This document shows, one piece after another, positions 1-8,679 of a stretch of DNA of 64,000 nt. The notes beneath the pieces are model-generated. The model ran no database searches. It was not told the origin of the DNA and saw only the letters and a list, made by a program, of their open reading frames with translations. The translations under genes were made by a program, and so were the position numbers. How positions within the stretch are numbered: the first letter of the stretch is position 1; every line of letters starts with the position of its first letter. The DNA comes from Neobacillus paridis (lineage in GTDB: Bacteria > Bacillota > Bacilli > Bacillales > Cytobacillaceae), in the NCBI RefSeq assembly GCF_016765675.1, contig NZ_JAESWB010000165.1, forward strand, positions 1 to 64,000, read 5' to 3'.

Positions 1-1788
1 ATCTGTTATGCGTTTAATATCGGCAATCCATTTCCCTTTGTTAGGCTCCAATAACAAATAGCCATCCTCATAATAGGATTGTAGAAGTTGCTTCATATAT
101 AGAGGGTTTCCTTGTGTAATCCTGTGCAAGAATGCAGAAAGGTCTGCCACATGTTCCCCTCTATCCATTAAAGAGTCCTCTACCCATTCTTGAATGTTTT
201 CCTTCCCAAGAGTATGTAGAGGAACTTCCTTAATAGGAATATCAGCCTCCCGGACCCTTTGGATTGTTTTTAATAAGGGATGGGTTACCCCCACTTCATT
301 ATCCCTATATGCCCCAATCAACATCAAATATTGACAATTCCCCTGTGTAACCAGATATTCAATCAGCTCCAAGGAAGCAAGATCAGCCCACTGCAAATCA
401 TCGAGAAAAAGCACAAGCGGGTGGTTCTTAGCGGCGAAAATGTTAACAAACTGTTGAAATGTAAATAAAAATTGTTTCTGAGTATCGCCTGACAAACTTT
501 CATTTTCATAAGTTTGTTCCCCTAATAGCCATTTAAGCTCGGGAATCATAGTGGTGAGCATGGCGATATTCCCTGTCAATTCTTGTTCAAGTTTTTCTTT
601 CCATCGCTGAATGAGTATTGGACTTTCCGTCATAATTTGCCGAATAAGAGATTGAAATGCATGCATGATCGGAGCATATGGAACCTGTCGATGCAGCTGT
701 TCGAATTTTCCTGAAATAAAATACCCATTCTCCCCAACGAGCGGTTTATGAATCTCATTCACAAGGGAAGTTTTCCCCATTCCTGAATTGCCATAAATGA
801 GCACAAACCCCAAATCTCCTTGGCGAACCTGGTTGAAAATCGTTTCGATTTGTTTTACTTCCTGTTCACGTCCATATAGTTTGCATGCAGATTCAAAAAT
901 GCTGTTGATATCTTTTTTTCCAATTTGAAAAGGTTCTACTTTACCAAACGAATGTAGCTGAGTTAGGCAAATCACTAAATCCTCTTTTACACCAAAAGCA
1001 CTGCTATATCTACTTTCTGGTGTTTTTGCTAATAATTTCATTATGATAGCTGACACCATATCTGGAATATCCTTTTTTACCTTTTTCGGCTCAAGAGGCA
1101 TCCTTGCTAAATGAGCATGTACTAGCTTAATAGGGTCATTACTCGTAAATGGGAGCTTTCCTGTAAACAGCTGATAAAGCGTAACACCTAATGAATATAA
1201 ATCAGTGCGATAATCCATTGATCGATTCATACGTCCCGTTTGTTCAGGTGAAATGTAGGGTAAATGACAATCTACAGCATTTGGGCGGACTGTCACGAAA
1301 TAATTTTCTTGTTTCAAAGTAGTTGCATGATTAAATCCCGTTAATTTGATCCTATATGTTTTTGGATTGATCAAAATATTTTCTGGATTAATATTTTTAT
1401 GAATGATTTGTTGCTGATGAATATAAGATAAAGCCGATGCTATATTTACCGCGATTTGTAAGGAGTCCGTTATATGGAACCCAGGATTGGATAAAAACAG
1501 CTCACTTACGGTTATACATGGGAAATATTCGAACACTATATAGGGGGAATTTAAATGCTTACCCATATTTAATGGTCGAAGGATAAAATCACCTTCTAAT
1601 TTTCCGCTTACATTGTACTCGTGATAAATTGAAGCTGCTTCATGCGAAGTCATATGATAATTCTTTAGCACCTTTATTAGAACTTGCTTCTTCATTACCG
1701 TGGAATATCCCCTATAGAAGCAGCTCGTTTCGGTTTCGGTTTCTTTGGTCAACAACTTGTATCCTGGCAAATTGATTTGATCAGTCAT
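1..1788 (-). CDS. Kinase-like domain + AAA ATPase signalling protein (3' end outside window)
   Basis: An open frame of 596 codons runs from an ATG at 1788 off the left edge. Residues ~1-265 form a protein-kinase-like fold with a conserved lysine (VLIKVL) and the stretch YISPEQTGRMNRS typical of large proteins that combine kinase, ATPase, GAF and histidine-kinase modules. The catalytic loop reads HKNINPEN (residues 130-137) instead of HRDxKxxN, and the DFG position reads GFN (151-153), so the kinase domain is probably inactive. An AAA-type ATPase follows, with Walker A GNSGMGKT (333-340) and Walker B LVLFLDD (458-464). GAF and histidine-kinase domains are expected beyond the edge but are not visible. 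The SinI-like gene is divergent from it, and a response regulator on the same strand lies just beyond. The start is preceded by AGGTGATATGA. Confidence 0.85.
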   Translation of the reverse strand, partial: MTDQINLPGYKLLTKETETETSCFYRGYSTVMKKQVLIKVLKNYHMTSHEAASIYHEYNVSGKLEGDFILRPLNMGKHLNSPYIVFEYFPCITVSELFLSNPGFHITDSLQIAVNIASALSYIHQQQIIHKNINPENILINPKTYRIKLTGFNHATTLKQENYFVTVRPNAVDCHLPYISPEQTGRMNRSMDYRTDLYSLGVTLYQLFTGKLPFTSNDPIKLVHAHLARMPLEPKKVKKDIPDMVSAIIMKLLAKTPESRYSSAFGVKEDLVICLTQLHSFGKVEPFQIGKKDINSIFESACKLYGREQEVKQIETIFNQVRQGDLGFVLIYGNSGMGKTSLVNEIHKPLVGENGYFISGKFEQLHRQVPYAPIMHAFQSLIRQIMTESPILIQRWKEKLEQELTGNIAMLTTMIPELKWLLGEQTYENESLSGDTQKQFLFTFQQFVNIFAAKNHPLVLFLDDLQWADLASLELIEYLVTQGNCQYLMLIGAYRDNEVGVTHPLLKTIQRVREADIPIKEVPLHTLGKENIQEWVEDSLMDRGEHVADLSAFLHRITQGNPLYMKQLLQSYYEDGYLLLEPNKGKWIADIKRITD

Positions 1789-1967
1789 TCATATCACCTA
1801 CATATTTAGAAAATCAATTGTATAAGGAACATCTAAATTCAATGAATTTTTATTCCCATAGGGAAGGTTTAGTATTTATGTAAATTTAAGCAGGACTTTA
1901 ACAAAACTTTAAATTGTCCAATTATACTATAACTACAGTGAATACGGTATTCTGGAGGGTGATTAAA

Positions 1968-2123
1968 ATGAATAAAAACGAGATTATGACTGATCAAGTT
2001 CCTACAGTTGAGCAATATAAAGAATGGTTACTGTTAATCTTAGAGGCGAAAAAAATAGGCTTACAGCCAAATGAAATTAGGGAATTTCTCAGAAACTCTA
2101 AAAGTAAATCTAGGAAATGCTAA
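1968..2123 (+). CDS. SinI-like antirepressor microprotein (51 aa)
   Basis: The ATG at 1968 follows a strong ribosome binding site (GGAGGGTG, 6 nt spacing). The protein is almost entirely one helical SinI/SinR dimerisation motif: EWLLLILEAKKIGL followed by NEIREFL, which matches the E-W-x-L-x-x-E-A-K...E-I-R-x-x-L pattern of SinI. In Bacillus, SinI binds the biofilm repressor SinR and frees its target genes. No SinR-type DNA-binding domain is attached and no sinR lies beside it, so its partner must be encoded elsewhere. Its 3' end overlaps the convergent response regulator by 14 nt. The family assignment is from motif recognition; the biological partner is inference. Confidence 0.75.
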   Translation: MNKNEIMTDQVPTVEQYKEWLLLILEAKKIGLQPNEIREFLRNSKSKSRKC

Positions 2124-2820
2124 ATTTATATCCAAACCCTCTAACCGTAGATATATATATCGGTTTTGATGGATTCGTTTCTATTTTTTTACGTAAATTG
2201 CTTATATGAACCATAACAGTTCGATAATCGCCAAGGCTGTCTTCTCCCCATATAGCATCAAATAATTGCTCGACACTATACACTCTATTTGGATGTTCTG
2301 CAAGTAAGCGTAACAGCATGAACTCCTTTGCAGATAGTGGGATCTCCCTGCCATTTTTTTTTACAACATAATTCTCTTTTTCAATGACTAGATCCGAGAA
2401 GGAAAGAATTGCTTTTTTTTGCTCAGATGCTTTGGCTTCTTCATCATCCTTCAGATCCCGATAACGCCGTAAATGCGCTTTCACCTTTGCCACGAGTAAA
2501 CCTGGACTGAAAGGCTTCGTAATATAATCATCTCCACCAATTCGATGCCCTAGAATTTGCTCGACATCGTCTTCCCTTGCACTCAAAAACAGGATGGGCG
2601 CTTGCGTTGTTTTACGCAATATTTGACATAGTTCAAATCCATCCATATCCGGAAGAGAGACATCTAGAATGAATAAATCGGGCTTCTGTTCCTCCGCTAT
2701 TCTAACTGCGGTTGCTCCATCCCCAGCAAAAAACAATTGAAATCCTTCTCTTTCCAAATATAGTTTTTGTATTTCTTGAATACTAGCATCATCATCAACA
2801 AGCATAATTTTTTCCCCCAC
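2110..2820 (-). CDS. OmpR/PhoB-family response regulator
   Basis: A two-component DNA-binding regulator. The receiver domain (~1-120) has the acidic pocket (VDDD, residues 8-11), phospho-acceptor D53 in LFILDVSLPD, S80 and K102 in YITKPF. The winged-helix domain occupies ~140-235 (SAKEFMLLRLL, YRTVMVHISNLRKKI, VRGFGYKF). I place the start at GTG 2820, because AAGGAG then lies 8 nt upstream; the earlier in-frame GTG at 2829 touches that site with no spacing. It is convergent with and overlaps the SinI-like gene. The hybrid kinase-like protein at 1-1788 could be its partner, but this is based on proximity only. Confidence 0.9.
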   Translation of the reverse strand: MGEKIMLVDDDASIQEIQKLYLEREGFQLFFAGDGATAVRIAEEQKPDLFILDVSLPDMDGFELCQILRKTTQAPILFLSAREDDVEQILGHRIGGDDYITKPFSPGLLVAKVKAHLRRYRDLKDDEEAKASEQKKAILSFSDLVIEKENYVVKKNGREIPLSAKEFMLLRLLAEHPNRVYSVEQLFDAIWGEDSLGDYRTVMVHISNLRKKIETNPSKPIYISTVRGFGYKFSIS

Positions 2821-2829
2821 ATAAAACAC

Positions 2830-3552
2830 TCCTTCCCATTGACTCTGATTTTTGGATTCAAGTATAGGAATGGTCCTGAACGGGTGTATCTTGAAGGTAT
2901 ACTAAAGACTTCTACATGAAAATATCTACTCAAAACTTATCTAAGGGCAAAATGATAACTATACTTATAACGTACTTAAATTCCGAAAAGTAACAAAACT
3001 TGATACTATTCAACTATTTTTATTATAAGTGATTGAGTGATAAGTTTCAATTTTGCAAAATAAAGCCAGCAGAGCCTGACAGCCATCTAAGTTAATACTC
3101 ATTCTCCGCCGTACTGATACTGATCAGGTGCTATCCCTTTACTTGCTTTCACAAATGGACGAAATGGCTCTGGTTTCACCCCATGAATATGGTCAACTTT
3201 AGGGGCTGTCAAAAAAGGTGATTTACACTACAACTTTGTAACAAATAGAAACAGCCAAGAAACCAGTATTCATGCGGTATCGAGGCTGTCTTTTATTTGT
3301 TATAACTGCAAAAGTCAGGATATAATAAATTTAGTGAAAGTTCGCAACGATAGTAGAAGGGCTCGTAAGCATGATGGCTAAAATTTTTACCATAATAAAA
3401 AATTAAAGATGAATATTTCTCTATGGTCAGAGTGGTATACAAAATATCAATTAACCTATCTTTACATATGACATTTGTGCAAAAGTTGTACACTTAGTGC
3501 AAAGCAAAATTATAATGTTCTCTTTAATATATTTATAACGGAGGATAAACTT
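2830..3552. other. Gene-poor interval with a degenerate coding/IS remnant
   Basis: No convincing gene. On the minus strand, about 3230 down to 3103, a short open stretch ends in FRPFVKASKGIAPDQYQYGGE and a stop (written here only as a tail); its F-x3-F-x5-GI-x-P-x2-Y spacing resembles the last helix of AraC-type DNA-binding domains, but no start or upstream domain exists. Near 3203-3300 are GGGGCTGTCAAAAAAGG and an inverted pair AACAGCC...GGCTGTCTTTT, which look like insertion-sequence end material. This is probably debris left by gene decay and transposition. Confidence 0.3.
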
Positions 3553-4464
3553 ATGAACAGTAGTAAAGCATTTCATGATGTAATACAATATCTTGAAAAA
3601 ACCATTTCTGATGGCTACGAAATAGATTATAACGAAATATCGAAAATTACTACTAGTCCGGCAGCTTTATTCCAGCGCATTTTTGTTTTTGTATCCGGAG
3701 TCAGCATCTCCGATTATGTAAGAAAGCGCAAACTGACATTAGCCGGATATGATCTGAAAAATAGCGATGTTTCTGTTCTAGATGTAGCAATAAAATATGG
3801 TTTTCAATCACATTCTTCATTTTCACGAGCGTTTAAAGAACATCATGGTATCACACCGTCAGAAGCGAAGCTAGAAACTACTAAACTAAATAATTATCCT
3901 CCGATTAATTATTTAGAAATGAGATTTATAGGAGGAAAACGTATTATGGCAGAAATGAAAAAGATTATTTATAAAGAAACCAAAGAACGCTTAATGGTAG
4001 GAATGTATCGTGAAACCTCATTTTTTGAGGCTGGAAATGTATGGAGAGACTTCTTCAAAAGTGACATTATTGAGAACTTAAAACTGCTGTCAGATGCAAA
4101 ATGTTGCGAAGATATTGATTCAAATGATGGCATAGGTATGATGTATAATTTTAAAGATATGAATAATTTTGACTTCATTATCGGCGATTTTGTACAGGTC
4201 GGTACAGAATTACCAGAGGGTCTGCATGCAAAATATGTTCCTGGCGGCTTAACTGCGCATGTTCAGATTGAAGGGAATAATATTGCAGAAATACTTGATT
4301 CAGCCTATTTGTTAATTACTGAAGCAATTGAAAAAACTGACAGAGAAATTGATCATGATAATTTTTACTGGTGTGAAGTATACACGCACGAACGTTTTAG
4401 TATGCCTTTAAATCGGGGGGGAAAGGTAACAATAGATTATATATTGCCTGTTAAAACAAAATGA
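3553..4464 (+). CDS. AraC-family regulator with GyrI-like effector domain
   Basis: The protein of 303 residues starts at ATG 3553, with GGAGGA 7 nt upstream; longer in-frame extensions lack such a site. Residues ~1-115 form an AraC-type double helix-turn-helix (SISDYVRKRKLTLAGYDL; DVAIKYGFQSHSSFSRAFKE; GITPSEAK). Residues ~140-303 match the GyrI-like/AraC effector-binding fold, a small-molecule-binding module found in multidrug-responsive regulators. It probably senses a small hydrophobic ligand and controls a nearby or distant resistance gene. No obvious target operon lies next to it: the downstream gene is convergent. Confidence 0.85.
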   Translation: MNSSKAFHDVIQYLEKTISDGYEIDYNEISKITTSPAALFQRIFVFVSGVSISDYVRKRKLTLAGYDLKNSDVSVLDVAIKYGFQSHSSFSRAFKEHHGITPSEAKLETTKLNNYPPINYLEMRFIGGKRIMAEMKKIIYKETKERLMVGMYRETSFFEAGNVWRDFFKSDIIENLKLLSDAKCCEDIDSNDGIGMMYNFKDMNNFDFIIGDFVQVGTELPEGLHAKYVPGGLTAHVQIEGNNIAEILDSAYLLITEAIEKTDREIDHDNFYWCEVYTHERFSMPLNRGGKVTIDYILPVKTK

Positions 4465-4976
4465 AGGATTAGTGCTTATGTTTGTAAGTGCTAACAAGAT
4501 ACCTATATACACACTTTGGCAAAAGATTTTGGAACACGATTATTGCCTGCCTCACTATCACGTAGAACCAGATGGTTAGCATTTTATGTCATTTCACTGT
4601 TTCAACAGCTATTCTCTTTTAAAGAAGGCATCGCTCCTTACAGCCGTTTCTGTTCAGACTATCTGCAGGATTCTGGAAAGCATACATTATGAAATGAAAA
4701 GTTACCGTAGGCTGCCTTCATTGATGAATTCTGGGCAATCCCTTTACCCTTAAATATCAATGCATCCTCATAGAGCCAAAAAAAGGAGCCAACAGCCTAT
4801 ATATAGTAGGCCGTTAGCTTCCTTTTCACTTTAAACAGACTTTTTCTGATCTCGTAATGTGGAGGATTATTTTACATACCGTTCCTAAAAACATAGACAT
4901 CCATGACAAGCCAGGAGGCGGGTCATATCACTACGCCCTTTCTTCTATCGAATCGTTCGTGAAGTCTAATATCCCT
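4465..4976. other. Gap between convergent genes, no gene found
   Basis: About 510 nt without a convincing gene. A forward frame from about 4517 to 4692 is open (it includes SLFQQLFSFKEGIAPYSRF) but has no start codon with a ribosome binding site and I do not recognise it; it may be a remnant. A terminator hairpin at 4778-4827 lies in this gap. Confidence 0.3.
4778..4827. terminator. Bidirectional rho-independent terminator
   Basis: An imperfect long stem (AAAAGGAGCCAACAGCCTA pairing with TAGGCCGTTAGCTTCCTTTT) has A-rich left and T-rich right flanks. It sits between the convergent AraC-type regulator and the membrane-anchored hydrolase, so it can serve both strands. Confidence 0.7.
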
Positions 4977-7256
4977 TTATGAGCCGCTGATAACTGCAGC
5001 TCCGCGAATGCCGACATCACGCAAATAAATCGAGCCTTTATCTGTTTTATCAAAGATGAAGCTGACTCGGCTGATCTGCTCAGGCTGGAAAGCAGGATTC
5101 ACTGTTTTGAGATCGGCAAGCCGGAAAGTAAAGTTCTGGAATATCGGCTCCCTAGTGGGCAGCAACGATGTAAACGGCCATTTCACAATATCTCCTTCAA
5201 GCATAGGCAGCAAGCTGGCAACACTGCTTAACGGCAGCGATGCCGTATTACCGCTCTTATCCGCTACCTGAACAGTCAAATCGACAAGCGCCTCCTGCAT
5301 GCCCGACTTCTTCTTGTCTTCCCGGTCAGCTATTGAAAAAACGATGGAGCTACTTGCTTCTGCGGCAAGACCAGTGTCAGTCAAATCGACCGTATAGCTA
5401 GGAAGCCCTCTAGTCGTTGTGCGATTCCAGTCAAGCCGAACGGCACTGTACGAGCCAAAGTCATATTTCATCTTGACCTTTTCCTCCTTCCATTTCTTCA
5501 ATGCGTTACCAACCAAGCGCCCACCGCTCATTGTCGTCGTAGACAGATCAATATCCTCATCAAAGTTTGTAATCAGCTTTGTGTTGCCATCCCAATAATT
5601 GCTGATGTACATCGTGTCGGGAAGCCACTCCCTGGCGTAACCGATGTCCTGGAATACGCTCCGGTATTGAGTTTTCTTCTGCAAAGTAGCTTCCAAGAAG
5701 GAAGAGATGAGCACCTTCGCCACCTGCAATTGTTCCTTCTGGGGTAAAAGCTGAGCTGTATTATAGAGCTTGTTGCCAAAGCCAACGCTGTCTCCCCTGC
5801 CCCATTCCGTATTGAACTGTCCATGGTTGGCGCCATACACATAGACCGCTGCTTTGAAGTGAGGACTTTTGTCTGAAAAACCGATTCGGCTGTATTGGCT
5901 CGCGCTGTCAAAAGAACTGACATCCATATCGTGCGAGCCATGAATCGCCAGATAGCTAATATCCTTCAACTGGGTTGGCTGACCAGCAGGCTTATATTGA
6001 CCATCAGTTCCAGCAATAGAAACAATGGATCGAATCCCAAAGTTATAGTCAAATTTTATATTGCCATTCTCTGGAGACGCAGACAGCTTGTTGTATGCTG
6101 CAGCTACTGTCACCGCCTCGCTACCACGGGAATGGCCAATCAACGAAATTCGGCTCATATCCACTTTGTTGAAGAATGGATTGTCCCTTGTGTTATTCCA
6201 TTCCTCCCATACCTTTAAATGCTCCAGCATAAGCCAGCCGCGAGCTGAATTTTCATTTTTCAACACCTTCAGCATGAACAAGTCATCATACGGTGAAGTA
6301 TTCAAGAAATTCTCATCAATCGAGACAAAAATATAGCCTTTGCTGGCAAGCAAATTACCTAAATAAGCATATCCAGGGTCTGAATAATCGGTAGCCAGGT
6401 GATTGCCATGAACAGCGACGACTAAGGGAAAGGGCCCATTTCCATCGGGATACCAGACGAGCCCGTTAAGCGCCATCTGATCTGGCCCGAATCCAAATGT
6501 CTTTGTGCGGATTGAGGACCAATTTTTCACAAATGGCGATCCGTCCACTGGCTTCGTGGTCAGTGAATTTTCGGCATTGAATTCCTTTCGATAGCTGTTG
6601 GCGCTTCCGTACGTCAATGTCTTGATTTGATAAGAACCCGGTTCAGCTGGATTAGCCAGTGTAGCCAGATAACTGTCAGCTGCCTTCATGACCTGTAGCC
6701 GGTAGGGCTTTGGCAATTCGCCATTACCGTTGCCAAGCAGCCAATAACCGCCTAAAAGAATGCAGGCTAAGGTCGAACCGGCCATTATACTGGCGATTAT
6801 TCTCGATACTTTGCTTGCCTTGCGATATTGGCCAGTCATCCAACGCCAAATCAACATCCCCAATAAGGAGAAGGACACGATCGTGGATATAGAGACAATA
6901 AACATTAACGGCAGAGGGCCGATAAAGCAGATAACTAGCAGGCAGAAGGAGGTAAGCGCAAGCCAAATGTAACGGGTGGGTATTTTCTTTATCCAATGAA
7001 GCAGCAGAGCTATTACACCAGCCAATAGCATCACAGCGAGCAGGAACACGACGATTCCGACGAAGTAAGGGATTGCTCCACGTGTTCCAATCATGTTGTA
7101 CCCTTGCACGAAATATAGCAATAAAGCTATAATTCCCAGTGCAAGCGATGCTCCTTTCCATCCAGGAGAAAGCTGTGCCGGATATTTCAGGAATTTAGCG
7201 ATATGCAATAATCCGAAGCTTGACTTTTTCTTTTCTTGCAATGCTGGATCTGACAT
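4977..7256 (-). CDS. Membrane-anchored alpha/beta hydrolase, 759 aa
   Basis: Start ATG 7256 has AAGAAGGGA just upstream; the longer frame has no such site. Residues ~35-180 contain four to five hydrophobic helices, so the N-terminus is in the membrane. The hydrolase domain then begins: oxyanion region VVAVHGNH (~280), nucleophile elbow GHSRG with Ser ~376, acidic residue in HGSHDMD (~442-445) and His ~478 in YGANHGQ, giving a complete predicted triad. The last ~200 residues are beta-rich and of unknown role. It resembles alpha/beta hydrolases of the dienelactone hydrolase/acetyl-xylan esterase type fused to a membrane anchor, with the catalytic part probably outside the cell. The substrate cannot be told from sequence. 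Monocistronic by context. Confidence 0.75.
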   Translation of the reverse strand: MSDPALQEKKKSSFGLLHIAKFLKYPAQLSPGWKGASLALGIIALLLYFVQGYNMIGTRGAIPYFVGIVVFLLAVMLLAGVIALLLHWIKKIPTRYIWLALTSFCLLVICFIGPLPLMFIVSISTIVSFSLLGMLIWRWMTGQYRKASKVSRIIASIMAGSTLACILLGGYWLLGNGNGELPKPYRLQVMKAADSYLATLANPAEPGSYQIKTLTYGSANSYRKEFNAENSLTTKPVDGSPFVKNWSSIRTKTFGFGPDQMALNGLVWYPDGNGPFPLVVAVHGNHLATDYSDPGYAYLGNLLASKGYIFVSIDENFLNTSPYDDLFMLKVLKNENSARGWLMLEHLKVWEEWNNTRDNPFFNKVDMSRISLIGHSRGSEAVTVAAAYNKLSASPENGNIKFDYNFGIRSIVSIAGTDGQYKPAGQPTQLKDISYLAIHGSHDMDVSSFDSASQYSRIGFSDKSPHFKAAVYVYGANHGQFNTEWGRGDSVGFGNKLYNTAQLLPQKEQLQVAKVLISSFLEATLQKKTQYRSVFQDIGYAREWLPDTMYISNYWDGNTKLITNFDEDIDLSTTTMSGGRLVGNALKKWKEEKVKMKYDFGSYSAVRLDWNRTTTRGLPSYTVDLTDTGLAAEASSSIVFSIADREDKKKSGMQEALVDLTVQVADKSGNTASLPLSSVASLLPMLEGDIVKWPFTSLLPTREPIFQNFTFRLADLKTVNPAFQPEQISRVSFIFDKTDKGSIYLRDVGIRGAAVISGS

Positions 7257-7441
7257 AAAATCCCTTCTTTCTTTTTGGTTTAGATCTAGGCTGAATGCTG
7301 CCGCAAAATTGATTACAAATACCCAGCCTGTCCTTGTACTTGCACTAATCTTATAGCAGGAAATTAGATATGAAGCACGAAGAGGACAGTTAGCATAATT
7401 ATGTAGAAAAGTTCTCAAACAGTTCGGGGCATTGTTTTCAC

Positions 7442-7877
7442 TTAATAATGAAACATGACATTTATAAAGCCATCCTGATCTGGTTCATTACATATAGGAA
7501 TAAATCCAACGGACGAAAATAATCGAATACTTGCCTCGTTAGTATGGTAAATACCTGCAACAATTTGTGTTATGCCGGTATTTACATATCTATTAATAAT
7601 TTGTTCGAGCACTTTTTTTCCATAACCTTTACGTCTATAATCAGGCCTTATTATAGATGGATATATATGCCTTGTCTTCTTCTATTTCGAAATCAACTTT
7701 ACCAATAAACTCGTTATTGTTTGAAATAATCCAGCAGTAAAAATCAGGTTTTGAAGCCACATAGTTTATATACTGCTCTGTCAGTTTCTCAACATGAAAA
7801 CTATCATCATCATGGTACCAACTATTTATAAGTGCAATATGTTCGATGTTTATATCTTGAAAAACAAGTCTATCCAT
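7442..7877 (-). pseudogene. GNAT acetyltransferase, frameshifted
   Basis: The 5' part (from ATG 7877, MDRLVFQDINIEHIAL) encodes the N-terminal half of a GNAT N-acetyltransferase and stops at about 7641. The acetyl-CoA-binding half continues in another frame: RPDYRRKGYGKK (motif A, R-x-x-G-x-G) and NEASIRLFSSVGFIP (motif B), ending at TAA 7442. Joining the frames needs removal of one base (or gain of two) near 7643-7652, around ATCTATAATAAGG. The 5' product alone lacks the cofactor loop. It could be a true pseudogene or a single-base assembly error. Confidence 0.8.
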
Positions 7878-7937
7878 AGTTGCACAAACCTCCATTGCTA
7901 CGAATATCTGCACATCCGATTAATCCTTTTTTTGTAT

Positions 7938-8663
7938 TCAAATTAAATTAAATAATACTGGTAACAAAATCAGTTGATTGATGACATGAGTAGTAACATG
8001 ACCGAGCATCGCATATGCTAATCCATGTTTCCAATATAAATAGCCAAAGCCAATTCCTGGGAAGAAGTTAAGCAACAAAGTACGAGTTACGGACACTGTG
8101 CTTAAACCAAACATTTGTGCAGTCGCAGGAAGATGTCCTGCTGCAAATATGAGCGCGGCAATCACAATTCCAGCAATATAAATTCCATTGTTATCCCTGG
8201 ATTTTGTAATCTTGCTGGCAATCCATATAATAAGCGACATAAGTCCGAACCTTAGAAGCACTTCCTCAATTATGCCGCCGTATAATACACTGCTAAGAAA
8301 ATTAAGCCAAGAGAACTCAAATTTCTCCTCCAATCCCAATGCCTCAGCAAATACCAGCTTTTCCGGGATAGCAATAAGGCTGGCAGATAATAGTCCGATG
8401 ATCGCTGCTACAGCAATGCTTTTTCTGTTATACATAAACGGTTTGTTCAGGCTTACTTTCGGAGAGGCCCATGCTCCAATTACAGTTGCAATACTCGTCA
8501 TTGCTGCCGTTTGGAGCATAGCAATGATAATAATGACTTGCTTCGACCCAAGTTGAGCCGCAACTTGACTTTCCATTTCAGGGGTTAATGTCATAACTTG
8601 CTGCACTCCTAAAACCGCACCTACTGCCAGCCCCAAAATCAATGCGGCAAAAACCTTTTTCAT
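7938..8663 (-). CDS. CPBP family intramembrane metalloprotease
   Basis: A 241-residue multi-pass membrane protein of the CAAX-protease/bacteriocin-processing (CPBP, Abi) family. Signature motifs are present: EEVLLR (EExxxR), FAAGH and HVTTHVIN. Start ATG 8663 has GGAGGTG 8 nt upstream. It lies 16 nt after the alpha/beta hydrolase on the same strand, so the two are probably co-transcribed. CPBP members process peptides or confer bacteriocin self-immunity; the specific substrate here is unknown. Confidence 0.85.
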   Translation of the reverse strand: MKKVFAALILGLAVGAVLGVQQVMTLTPEMESQVAAQLGSKQVIIIIAMLQTAAMTSIATVIGAWASPKVSLNKPFMYNRKSIAVAAIIGLLSASLIAIPEKLVFAEALGLEEKFEFSWLNFLSSVLYGGIIEEVLLRFGLMSLIIWIASKITKSRDNNGIYIAGIVIAALIFAAGHLPATAQMFGLSTVSVTRTLLLNFFPGIGFGYLYWKHGLAYAMLGHVTTHVINQLILLPVLFNLI

Positions 8664-8679
8664 ACTTAACACCTCCATA

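Noticed and set aside
2697-2933. Minus-strand 78-residue frame at the response-regulator 5' end
   Set aside because: It overlaps the conserved receiver domain in another frame and has no similarity to any family that I recognise.
3293-3493. Minus-strand 66-residue frame before the AraC-type gene
   Set aside because: Low-complexity, no initiation site, and it lies in a remnant-rich region.
5573-5941. Frames antisense or shifted inside the large hydrolase gene
   Set aside because: They only shadow the 759-residue gene, which has intact motifs.
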